From Flavobacteriaceae bacterium (lineage in GTDB: Bacteria > Bacteroidota > Bacteroidia > Flavobacteriales > Flavobacteriaceae), in assembly GCA_016763715.1 (NCBI GenBank), contig JAESTG010000157.1:1-7627 (forward strand): DNA of 7,627 nucleotides, given 5' to 3'. Numbering within the stretch: position 1 is the stretch's first letter; each line of letters begins with the position of its first letter. Under the pieces are notes generated by a model. It made no database searches and had not been told where the DNA came from. It saw nothing but the letters and a program-made list of their open reading frames with translations. Shown here one piece after another: positions 1 to 5,842 of the stretch. A program made the translations under genes and the position numbers.

Positions 1-298
1 GCCCAACGACAAATTTTGCTTTTCCAAGCACCTCCGCAAAACGACCCACTACTTCGCGTAATGGCAATCCCTTTTGTTTAGCTAGGTCAGTTGAAATACC
101 ATGGATACGCTCACTATCATAAGGAATATCAAATCCATCAGGTTGGATAAGAAAATCGGCATGCTCAACAACAGTTCCCATGTCATCGTGTAGCTGCCAT
201 GCAATCTGTATACAGCGAGGCCAGTTATCGGTATCGCTTACTGGAGCATTATAACGTTTAGGGAGACCTGTAGTTTCGGTATCAAATATTAGATACAT
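1..298 (-). CDS. dnaE: DNA polymerase III subunit alpha, N-terminal exonuclease-domain fragment (partial)
   Basis: This is the first 99 codons of a gene running off the left edge. The ATG at 296-298 opens MYLIFDTETTGLP, a DEDD-type 3'-5' exonuclease Exo I motif with predicted metal ligands Asp6 and Glu8. It is followed by NWPRCIQIAWQLHD, IPYDSERIHGIS and LGKAKFVVG. I recall this order from the N-terminus of flavobacterial replicative DnaE proteins, where a DnaQ-like proofreading domain is fused ahead of the PHP and polymerase domains. If so, the full protein should be about 1,400-1,500 residues, and polymerization and proofreading would sit on one chain. Only the exonuclease start is visible, so a stand-alone DnaQ/epsilon-like exonuclease remains possible. 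There is no upstream in-frame ATG nearby, and the motif begins at residue 2, so the start is firm. No convincing promoter was found; TATTTTTA on the minus strand (363-370) is a weak -7 candidate. Confidence 0.8.
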   Translation of the reverse strand, partial: MYLIFDTETTGLPKRYNAPVSDTDNWPRCIQIAWQLHDDMGTVVEHADFLIQPDGFDIPYDSERIHGISTDLAKQKGLPLREVVGRFAEVLGKAKFVVG

Positions 299-398
299 TT
301 TCTTTGATTATGGATGTTGGTGTGCTTTAAGAACGGAAGCGTTATCGCGAATGATTCCGAAGTAAAAATACATAATCAGAAGCGTTAAGTGAACTAAA

Positions 399-412
399 GT
401 TTTGCACAAAAC
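399..412. repeat. Short inverted repeat in the dnaE upstream region
   Basis: GTTTTG and CAAAAC form perfect 6-bp arms around a 2-bp centre, about 100 bp upstream of the dnaE start. The centre is too short for an RNA hairpin, so if functional it would be a protein-binding dyad. The rest of 299-427 holds only a weak fold (CGGAA at 334-338 with TTCCG at 355-359, around a small GCG/CGC stem) and no credible gene. Chance occurrence in AT-rich DNA is quite possible. Confidence 0.2.
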
Positions 413-427
413 GCCTCACTTATAAAC

Positions 428-461
428 AATAAAACCGGACCTAAACAGGCCTGGTTTTATT
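428..461 (-). terminator. Hairpin terminator after the lipoprotein gene
   Basis: Positions 428-442 and 447-461 pair over 15 positions, with one mismatch and one G-U wobble, around the 4-nt loop 443-446. On the minus strand the stem is followed by TTTTATTGTTT, a U-rich tract in the correct place for the lipoprotein gene whose stop codon is at 480-482. It also separates that gene from dnaE downstream on the same strand, so the two are probably not co-transcribed. Confidence 0.75.
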
Positions 462-479
462 TATACTTTAAAAAATTTC

Positions 480-1286
480 TTAGTAATCCACTCTTGTATT
501 ACCTACTGTAATGATATCACTCCCCGCTTCAAAATTGAAAAATATTCTGATAGCCCTAGTTGAGGTGTCATTAAAGTTTACAGAAATCAATCCTGTACTA
601 GCCTGTGTAGTTACACCATTAATCGTATAACTTGCATCAAACCCTTCTCGGGGTAGCGAATAATTTCCCCCTACCGAGTTAACAGGCAATTCAATTCTAA
701 TTGAGCTTGTTTCAACAAGACCATTAATAATTAACTTTTCTCCAACCACATCAACTGTCACTGAATTCGCATTGAACACCGTGTCATTAACTTCAGCAGA
801 CATGGCTCCATTTGTAGACACACCAATATCTACATTGTCATTTAAGAAAGAAACTTCAAAAAAGAATCCTTTTTGAACTCCTACACTTAGCGTATCATTC
901 TCGCTTCGTCTAGCATTAAAGTTAAATGAACCAGTAAGCCAGCCACAAGTAAGACAGCGATCGGTGATTTCAATCTTTCCATCTCCAAAAGGGGATGTTG
1001 TATAAACATCATCAGAAGAGTCCTCGTAGGATGCTGAACTAGCTCGCCCGCCCCCTAACTCGTAAACGCCTAATTGCGCTTTCTGAAGATTTAAGGTGAT
1101 TTTTCTGCCTTGACTAATTCCTTGAAGAGTAAATGAGCCATCCTCATTTTGAGTTCCGCGAACGTCTTGAGCTTTAAAGAACACACTATCAATTTCACCT
1201 TGAAAGCCTGGGCTATTGTCCTCTAAATTTTCGCAACTTGAAAATGCAAGTACAACTGCGAACAGTAGTAAAATAATTCGTTTCAT
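480..1286 (-). CDS. Putative lipoprotein with two tandem DUF6252-like domains
   Basis: This is a 268-residue secreted lipoprotein of unknown function. Residues 1-17 are a signal peptide (MKR, a hydrophobic core, then FSS) and Cys18 is the expected lipidated residue. The following ENLED is acidic, which in Bacteroidota can direct lipoproteins to the cell surface. The rest is beta-rich and falls into two similar halves, about 30-147 and 163-254. Each starts with (G/A)E(I/V)x(D/S)xxF(F/N)A and continues through an I-x-x-x-L strand, a GxY/GNY turn, and an I-x(V/I)-x-F strand near its end. Only the first half carries a CxxC pair (Cys111, Cys114). This matches my memory of the DUF6252 family of flavobacterial lipoproteins, by pattern only. 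An upstream in-frame TTG at 1316 is rejected because it lies inside the -7 promoter motif. The gene is monocistronic, with its own promoter and terminator. Confidence 0.8.
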   Translation of the reverse strand: MKRIILLLFAVVLAFSSCENLEDNSPGFQGEIDSVFFKAQDVRGTQNEDGSFTLQGISQGRKITLNLQKAQLGVYELGGGRASSASYEDSSDDVYTTSPFGDGKIEITDRCLTCGWLTGSFNFNARRSENDTLSVGVQKGFFFEVSFLNDNVDIGVSTNGAMSAEVNDTVFNANSVTVDVVGEKLIINGLVETSSIRIELPVNSVGGNYSLPREGFDASYTINGVTTQASTGLISVNFNDTSTRAIRIFFNFEAGSDIITVGNTRVDY

Positions 1287-1313
1287 ATTAGATTTGGGTA
1301 TTATAGGTTGCAA

Positions 1314-1345
1314 CAAATATAAAATAAAAGTTTAATCTATCTCAA
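1314..1345 (-). promoter_or_regulatory. Bacteroidota-type promoter for the lipoprotein gene
   Basis: On the minus strand TTG (1343-1345) is followed after 21 bp by TATATTTG (1314-1321), a perfect TAnnTTTG -7 motif. Transcription would begin near 1307, about 20 nt before the ATG at 1284-1286. This placement decides the start codon in favour of the ATG. Confidence 0.65.
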
Positions 1346-1363
1346 TTTCAATCAATTTTATGG

Positions 1364-1371
1364 TATCTTTG
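1364..1371 (+). promoter_or_regulatory. -7 promoter element of the rpsP operon
   Basis: TATCTTTG is a perfect TAnnTTTG motif. The expected transcription start is near 1378, giving a leader of about 44 nt before the rpsP ATG. No good TTG is seen at -33, and that position coincides with the -33 box of the divergent lipoprotein promoter. Confidence 0.65.
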
Positions 1372-1393
1372 CGCACTTAAAAATTCTAAAATC

Positions 1394-1408
1394 GGGGTCG
1401 TGAACCCT
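1394..1408 (+). promoter_or_regulatory. Possible leader hairpin upstream of rpsP
   Basis: GGGGU (1394-1398) pairs with ACCCU (1404-1408) around a 5-nt CGUGA loop, 13 nt before the rpsP start codon. It is a GC-rich island in an AT-rich leader and is flanked by two copies of CTAAAAT (1386-1392 and 1407-1413). The second copy overlaps the right arm. Ribosomal-protein leaders are often autoregulatory, so this could be a regulatory structure, but the stem is only five pairs. Confidence 0.3.
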
Positions 1409-1421
1409 AAAATTAATTGCT

Positions 1422-2015
1422 ATGCCAGTAAAAATTAGATTACAAAGACACGGTAAAAAAGGGAAACCTTTTTACTGGATTGTGGCGGCTGATAGTCGTT
1501 CAAAAAGAGATGGTAAATATCTTGAAAAGTTAGGTACTTATAACCCTAACGTAAATCCTGCAGAAATCAACTTAAACATTGATGAGACGGTACAATGGCT
1601 TCAAAATGGAGCGCAACCAACCGATACCGCTCGCGCTATCCTTTCTTATAAAGGAGTTATGTTGAAGAAGCACTTAGCAGAAGGTGTTCGCAAAGGAGCA
1701 TTTACTGAAGAACAAGCGGAAGAGAAATTTAATGCTTGGGTTGAAGAAAAATCTGGCTCGGTTGATGCTAAGAAAGGAAAACTTGCAGATACTAAGTCTA
1801 AAGAAAAAGCTGAAGCACTTGCTGCTGAAAAAGTAGTAAATGATGCTCGTACCGCTGCTGCAGTAGTAGAGGAAGAAGTTGTTGAAGAAACTTCCGAAGA
1901 AAAAGCTGAAGGAACTGAAACTGAAGGAACTACTGAAGCCGTTGCCGAAGAAGCTCCAGAAGCTGAGGTTCCTGCTGTCGAGGCTACTGAGGAAGCAGCT
2001 AAAGAAGAGGAATAA
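1422..2015 (+). CDS. rpsP: 30S ribosomal protein bS16 with long acidic C-terminal extension
   Basis: This 197-residue protein is ribosomal protein bS16, a small-subunit protein that binds 16S rRNA in the 5' domain and is needed for 30S assembly. The first roughly 85 residues are a classical bS16: [20 protein letters not shown], then [18 protein letters not shown] and a [13 protein letters not shown] segment. Usual bS16 length is 80-100 residues. Here residues 85-140 form a charged helical linker ([25 protein letters not shown]). Residues 150-197 form a very acidic low-complexity tail, with 21 Glu in 48 residues plus Ala, Val and Thr. Long tails of this kind are, as I recall, common in Flavobacteriia, so this is probably not an artefact. 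The gene leads an operon with rimM 11 bp downstream. The start is fixed by the conserved N-terminus. Confidence 0.97.
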   Translation: MPVKIRLQRHGKKGKPFYWIVAADSRSKRDGKYLEKLGTYNPNVNPAEINLNIDETVQWLQNGAQPTDTARAILSYKGVMLKKHLAEGVRKGAFTEEQAEEKFNAWVEEKSGSVDAKKGKLADTKSKEKAEALAAEKVVNDARTAAAVVEEEVVEETSEEKAEGTETEGTTEAVAEEAPEAEVPAVEATEEAAKEEE

Positions 2016-2026
2016 ACCTTTACGAT

Positions 2027-2551
2027 ATGCATAAGAAGGATTGTTTCTTCGTCGGCAAAATCGTTAAGAAATATAGTTTTAAAGGGGAACTACTTATCAA
2101 ATTAGATACAGATGACCCTGAAGAATTTTTAAAAATGGAATCGGTTTTTGTTGAAAAACACAAAAATTTGATTCCATTTTTTATTGAATCACTTTCTCTC
2201 CACAAATCGTCATTACTTCGGGTTAAATTTGAAGAAATTGACAATGAAGCAGACGCCAATTCTCTTTTAGGAACCGAATTATTTCTTCCTCTTAACCTTT
2301 TGCCCAAATTAAGCGGAAATAAGTTTTACTATCACGAAATTATTGGCTTCGAGGCACATGACACCAGTTTTGGCCGAATTGGAATTATAACTGGAGTAAA
2401 TGATAGCACCGCCCAACATCTTTTTGAAATTGACCATTTAGGAAAGGAAGTGTTAATTCCTGTAAATGATGATATCATTAAGCATGTAAATCATGAGGCA
2501 AAAACAATCCTATTGGAAACTCCAGAAGGACTGATTGACCTCTATTTATAA
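2027..2551 (+). CDS. rimM: Ribosome maturation factor RimM
   Basis: RimM is a 16S rRNA processing factor that helps mature the 3' (head) domain of the 30S subunit. The 174-residue length is normal. The N-terminal RimM beta-barrel (about 7-93) opens FFVGKIVKKYSFKGELLIKL, the family's GxIxxxxGxxGExxV pattern with Tyr-Ser-Phe-Lys replacing the usual His-Gly-Ile/Leu-Arg. A PRC-barrel follows (about 98-174), with YYHEIIGFEA, FGRIGIITGV, GKEVLIPVNDDII and the terminal ETPEGLIDLYL. It lies 11 bp after rpsP, the classic pairing, and its TAA shares its last base with the ATG of the next gene, implying translational coupling. Confidence 0.95.
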   Translation: MHKKDCFFVGKIVKKYSFKGELLIKLDTDDPEEFLKMESVFVEKHKNLIPFFIESLSLHKSSLLRVKFEEIDNEADANSLLGTELFLPLNLLPKLSGNKFYYHEIIGFEAHDTSFGRIGIITGVNDSTAQHLFEIDHLGKEVLIPVNDDIIKHVNHEAKTILLETPEGLIDLYL

Positions 2552-3264
2552 TGTCACAACCATTCCAATTCAAACAGTTTAGTGTAGCTCAGAATCGTTG
2601 CGCCATGAAAATTGGTACGGACGGTGTTCTTTTGGGTGCCTGGACCTCTCTTATGCACAATCCCATGACAATACTCGATGTTGGACCAGGAACTGGAGTT
2701 ATCGCCTTACAATTAGCACAAAGAAGTACAGCGCAAACTATTGATGCCGTAGAGATTGACGCAGACGCCCATGAACAGTGTGTTGAAAATTTTGAATCCT
2801 CTCCTTGGGCAGACCGCCTGTTTTGCTATCACGCCTCCCTTCAGGAATACGCTTCTGAAATTGATGAAGAATACGATCTTGTAATTTCTAATCCGCCGTT
2901 TTATTCTGAAGATTATAAAACCCAAGATGCCGCCAGAAATACTGCGAGGTTTAATGACGCTTTGCCTTTCGAACATCTATTAGTTTGCACAACCCACTTG
3001 CTTTCAGAAAAAGGCATTTTAGCAGTCATACTTCCGAAGAAAGAAGAAAGAACCTTTATTTCTTTAGCTGAAAAGCATGGTTTGTTCCCTCATAGGGTTT
3101 GTCGAGTTCGAGGCGCAATCCATTCCGAAGAAAAAAGAAGCTTAATGGAATTTGGGTTTCAAGAAAAAGAATTGAAAATGGAGACCCTCACTATAGAAAC
3201 TTCCCGACACGAATATACCGATGCATATATCAACTTGGTTCAGGATTTTTACTTAAAAATGTAG
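2551..3264 (+). CDS. trmN6: tRNA1(Val) (adenine(37)-N6)-methyltransferase
   Basis: This 237-residue protein is a Rossmann-fold, SAM-dependent N6-adenine methyltransferase of the TrmN6/YfiC family, which makes m6A37 next to the anticodon of tRNA-Val in E. coli. The start region FQFKQFSVAQ..CAMKIGTDGVLLGAW (residues 5-31) is the family signature. SAM motif I is LDVGPGTG (42-49), an acidic VEID follows at 67-70, and the catalytic NPPF tetrad is at 114-117 within VISNPPFY. The ATG overlaps the rimM stop by one base. In many bacteria the gene after rimM is trmD (m1G37), so here a different position-37 tRNA methylase occupies that slot. The substrate tRNA is inferred from the family. Confidence 0.92.
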   Translation: MSQPFQFKQFSVAQNRCAMKIGTDGVLLGAWTSLMHNPMTILDVGPGTGVIALQLAQRSTAQTIDAVEIDADAHEQCVENFESSPWADRLFCYHASLQEYASEIDEEYDLVISNPPFYSEDYKTQDAARNTARFNDALPFEHLLVCTTHLLSEKGILAVILPKKEERTFISLAEKHGLFPHRVCRVRGAIHSEEKRSLMEFGFQEKELKMETLTIETSRHEYTDAYINLVQDFYLKM

Positions 3265-3284
3265 CTAGTTCCCATCGGGATTTT

Positions 3285-3292
3285 TACATTTG
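3285..3292 (+). promoter_or_regulatory. -7 promoter element of the acyl-CoA dehydrogenase gene
   Basis: TACATTTG matches TAnnTTTG perfectly, just after the trmN6 stop and 20 bp before the ATG at 3312. No clear TTG is present at -33. It implies transcription partly independent of the rpsP operon and supports the 3312 start over any further upstream. Confidence 0.5.
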
Positions 3293-3311
3293 TAAACCAA
3301 AAATCATCAAA

Positions 3312-4490
3312 ATGAAACCCGACTTATTTGAAGCTCCAGATTACTATAATCTTGACGACTTATTTACTGAAGAACACAAATTAATTCGTGATGCTGCACG
3401 AGCATGGGTGAAGCGCGATGTGTCTCCTATTATTGAGGAAGCAGCTCAAAATGCTGAGTTCCCAAAATCCATTATTCCTGGATTAGCTGAAATTGGAGCT
3501 TTTGGACCATATATCCCTGTAGAATACGGTGGCGCTGGACTGGATCAAATTTCATACGGATTGATTATGCAAGAGATTGAACGTGGTGATAGCGGAGTAC
3601 GCTCAACAGCATCAGTGCAATCATCCTTGGTGATGTACCCTATTTGGAAATACGGAAACGAAGACCAACGTAAAAAATACCTTCCAAAACTCGCTACTGG
3701 CGAATGGATGGGCTCTTTTGGCTTGACCGAACCAGATCATGGGAGCAATCCTTCTGGTATGATTACCAATTTCAAGGATATGGGTGATCACTATTTGTTG
3801 AATGGCGCCAAACTTTGGATCTCAAATTCACCATTTTGTGACATTGCTGTAGTTTGGGCTAAAAATGAAGAAGGACGTATTCATGGGCTTATCGTTGAAA
3901 GAGGCATGGAAGGGTTTAGCACTCCAGAAACACACAATAAATGGTCCCTACGAGCCAGTGCCACAGGCGAATTAATATTTCAAGATGTCAAGGTTCCTAA
4001 AGAAAACCTACTGCCGAACAAGTCTGGATTAGGCGCCCCTTTAGGGTGTTTGGACTCTGCTCGATATGGAATTGCATGGGGAGTTATTGGAGCTGCCATG
4101 GATTGCTATGACACTGCTTTGCGTTATTCAAAAGAACGTATTCAGTTTGGAAGACCTATTGGTGGATTCCAGTTACAACAGAAAAAACTAGCTGAAATGA
4201 TTACGGAAATCACCAAGGCTCAGTTATTAGCTTTCCGTCTTGGACAATTGAAAAATGAGGACAGAGCCACTTCGGCACAAATCTCAATGGCCAAACGAAA
4301 TAATGTAGATATGGCTATTAAAATAGCACGAGACGCTCGTCAAATGCTTGGCGGGATGGGTATCTCAGGAGAATATCCAATCATGCGACATATGATGAAC
4401 TTGGAAAGTGTAATTACCTACGAGGGAACACACGATATTCACCTTTTAATTACAGGGTTAGATGTGACAGGTTTAAACGCCTTTAAATAA
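3312..4490 (+). CDS. gcdH: Glutaryl-CoA dehydrogenase (acyl-CoA dehydrogenase family)
   Basis: This 392-residue FAD enzyme of the acyl-CoA dehydrogenase family is very probably glutaryl-CoA dehydrogenase. That enzyme oxidatively decarboxylates glutaryl-CoA to crotonyl-CoA in lysine and tryptophan breakdown and passes electrons to ETF. Diagnostic segments shared with human GCDH are RSTASVQSSLVMYPI (97-111), GSFGLTEPDHGSNPS (134-148), KLWISNSP (167-174), KWSLRASATG (210-219), ARYGIAWGVIGA (250-261) and YEGTHDIH (370-377). Glu371 is the catalytic base, and Arg97 matches the substrate-carboxylate-binding arginine. The reading frame stays open upstream to 3099, but that stretch overlaps trmN6, is Arg/Lys-rich and unlike the family, so the ATG at 3312 is chosen. 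The gene is followed by a strong terminator. Confidence 0.93.
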   Translation: MKPDLFEAPDYYNLDDLFTEEHKLIRDAARAWVKRDVSPIIEEAAQNAEFPKSIIPGLAEIGAFGPYIPVEYGGAGLDQISYGLIMQEIERGDSGVRSTASVQSSLVMYPIWKYGNEDQRKKYLPKLATGEWMGSFGLTEPDHGSNPSGMITNFKDMGDHYLLNGAKLWISNSPFCDIAVVWAKNEEGRIHGLIVERGMEGFSTPETHNKWSLRASATGELIFQDVKVPKENLLPNKSGLGAPLGCLDSARYGIAWGVIGAAMDCYDTALRYSKERIQFGRPIGGFQLQQKKLAEMITEITKAQLLAFRLGQLKNEDRATSAQISMAKRNNVDMAIKIARDARQMLGGMGISGEYPIMRHMMNLESVITYEGTHDIHLLITGLDVTGLNAFK

Positions 4491-4510
4491 AAGGCACAAT
4501 AAACTTATTC

Positions 4511-4540
4511 AAAAGACTCCATAACAAGGAGTCTTTTTTT
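4511..4540 (+). terminator. Rho-independent terminator after gcdH
   Basis: Perfect 10-bp stem, AAAAGACTCC (4511-4520) with GGAGTCTTTT (4528-4537), a 7-nt loop, and a run of seven T ending at 4540. It lies 21 bp past the gcdH stop and closes the plus-strand rpsP-gcdH block. Confidence 0.93.
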
Positions 4541-4550
4541 ATGGAATCCA

Positions 4551-4581
4551 TTTGCCTAACCTAAAGCAAATTGTATCTTTA
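4551..4581 (+). promoter_or_regulatory. Promoter of the metallophosphoesterase gene
   Basis: TTTG (4551-4554) and TATCTTTA (4574-4581) are separated by 19 bp. The -7 box matches TAnnTTTG at all fixed positions but the last. Transcription would start near 4588, leaving only about 8 nt before the ATG at 4596, so the mRNA may be almost leaderless. Confidence 0.6.
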
Positions 4582-4595
4582 AAAAAAGAAAATGG

Positions 4596-5498
4596 ATGTC
4601 CTCACAAAAAAGAATTTCTAGAGCCTACCAAACTGCCCCTCGAATTTCTTTTAATGATTCTTCAAAATTTATTCTTTTTAGTGATTGCCATCGAGGAGAT
4701 AATAGTTTTGCAGACGATTTTGCCAATAATAGAAACATTTACTTTCACGCCCTCAAGCATTACTATAGGGAAGGCTTCACTTATTGTGAGTTGGGCGATG
4801 GTGATGAACTTTGGGAAAACCTAGAGTTTAAATCTATTCTCGAAGCGCATAAAAATGTCTATGAATTGATGGTTCAATTTTTTAACAAAAATAGACTCTA
4901 TCGTCTTTTGGGAAATCATGACATGGTATACCGCAAGAAAAGTTATGTTGAAAAACACCTCCATAGCTACTTCAATAAAGTTACTGGAAAAGACGAACCA
5001 CTCTTTCCCAGTATTAATTTCACAGAAGGCTTGGTGTTGCAGCACGAAACAACTGGACAAGAAATTTTTATGGTACATGGCCACCAAGCCGATTGGATGA
5101 ATTATAAAGGGTGGAAATTTAATCGTTTTATGGTTCGTGCCGTATGGCGGCAACTACAAATTTTTGGTATTGGAGACCCAACAAGTCCCGCCAAAAATTA
5201 TCGAGAACTGGTCAAAGTAGAGAAACGCTGCAAGAAATGGATTATTGAAAACAACAATCTAATTACGATAATTGGCCACACTCATAGACCTCGCTTCCCA
5301 GAACCACATGAAATTCCTTTGTTCAACGATGGTAGTTGTGTACATCCACGAAGCATCACAGGAATTGAAATTGAAAATGGAGAGATTACCCTTATTAAAT
5401 GGCAAATAGCTTCGACAGAAGATGGTACTCTTAAAGTGATACGAAAAATACTTGAGGGACCTCAAAAACTTTCTAGTTATATTCAGAATCATAATTAG
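4596..5498 (+). CDS. Calcineurin-like metallophosphoesterase family protein
   Basis: This is a 300-residue cytoplasmic phosphoesterase with the full two-metal calcineurin-like motif set: SDCHRGD (29-35, DxH), GDGDELWEN (67-75, GDxxD-type), GNHD (106-109), HGHQAD (161-166) and GHTH (227-230). No signal peptide or membrane segment is seen. The order and spacing suit a hydrolase of phosphodiester or phosphomonoester bonds using a Mn/Fe-type centre. The overall motif set recalls LpxH (UDP-2,3-diacylglucosamine hydrolase), but the protein is longer than LpxH, has CHRGD rather than DLHL, and carries a Trp-rich insert (W167, W173, W184) between the HGH and GHTH motifs, so I do not assign a substrate. 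The ATG at 4596 fits the promoter, and an out-of-frame ATG at 4592 hits a stop after eight codons. The gene is convergent with the ferredoxin gene 5 bp downstream. Confidence 0.9.
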   Translation: MSSQKRISRAYQTAPRISFNDSSKFILFSDCHRGDNSFADDFANNRNIYFHALKHYYREGFTYCELGDGDELWENLEFKSILEAHKNVYELMVQFFNKNRLYRLLGNHDMVYRKKSYVEKHLHSYFNKVTGKDEPLFPSINFTEGLVLQHETTGQEIFMVHGHQADWMNYKGWKFNRFMVRAVWRQLQIFGIGDPTSPAKNYRELVKVEKRCKKWIIENNNLITIIGHTHRPRFPEPHEIPLFNDGSCVHPRSITGIEIENGEITLIKWQIASTEDGTLKVIRKILEGPQKLSSYIQNHN

Positions 5499-5501
5499 AA
5501 A
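5464..5501 (-). terminator. AT-rich hairpin terminator at the convergent gene junction
   Basis: Positions 5470-5480 and 5491-5501 pair over 11 positions with one mismatch, and the 10-nt loop can close by three more A-T pairs. On the minus strand the stem is followed after one base by five T (complement of 5464-5468), so it should end the ferredoxin transcript. The plus side lacks a T tract. It lies mostly inside the last codons of the metallophosphoesterase gene. The stem is weak because it is almost all A-T. Confidence 0.45.
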
Positions 5502-5503
5502 AA

Positions 5504-5836
5504 CTATTCCTCAGGTGCCAGTTCCACCTTTAAACCGTCCATGTTCTCATGAATATGTAATTGACAGCCCAAGCGACTATTTTCTTTAACATGAAAAGCC
5601 TCAGCTAGCATTGCTACTTCATCATCATTTTGTTCTGGGAGCTCATGATCACTTAAGACGTAGCATTGACAAGAAGCGCACATGGCCATACCTCCGCAAA
5701 TTCCGATGGTGCCTTCTGGAGCAAGTTCGTAAGCCCTAACTAACTCCATCATATTCATATTCATATCGGTAGGCGCATCTACTTCATGAATATCACCTTC
5801 ACGGTCAACAATAGTTATTTTAATATCTTGTTTCAT
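5504..5836 (-). CDS. [2Fe-2S] ferredoxin, adrenodoxin/putidaredoxin type
   Basis: This is a 110-residue soluble electron carrier. The cluster ligands are Cys47, Cys53, Cys56 and Cys91 (C-x5-C-x2-C-x34-C), with ICGGMAMCASCQCYV around the first three and NSRLGCQLHI around the fourth. An acidic patch follows the loop (PEQNDDEVAMLAEAF), as in vertebrate-type ferredoxins, where it docks the reductase. An additional Cys58 lies just after the cluster loop. The motif is closest to putidaredoxin/terpredoxin, whose partners are cytochromes P450, but also to Isc-type ferredoxins that supply electrons for Fe-S assembly. The upstream FNR gene and nearby nfu and mrp favour the latter, by inference. The ATG at 5836 is chosen: upstream codons to 5875 are basic, lie in the structured element and do not match the family. 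Confidence 0.92.
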   Translation of the reverse strand: MKQDIKITIVDREGDIHEVDAPTDMNMNMMELVRAYELAPEGTIGICGGMAMCASCQCYVLSDHELPEQNDDEVAMLAEAFHVKENSRLGCQLHIHENMDGLKVELAPEE

Positions 5837-5842
5837 AATTTT

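Noticed and set aside
1287..1316. Upstream TTG start adding ten residues to the lipoprotein
   Set aside because: The TTG overlaps the TATATTTG promoter motif and would put a polar segment before a perfect signal peptide; the ATG at 1286 fits.
1646..2032. 128-codon minus-strand open frame rich in Ser and Ala opposite rpsP
   Set aside because: It is the mirror of the Glu/Ala/Thr codon-biased bS16 tail, has no promoter or conserved domain, and the bS16 frame is certain.
3099..3311. 71-codon N-terminal extension of the acyl-CoA dehydrogenase frame
   Set aside because: It overlaps trmN6 in another frame, is Arg/Lys-rich and has no family similarity; a -7 motif lies just before the ATG at 3312.
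4552..4824. 90-codon plus-strand frame overlapping the start of the metallophosphoesterase
   Set aside because: It lacks any recognisable domain, and the overlapping frame encodes the essential DxH and GDxxD motifs.
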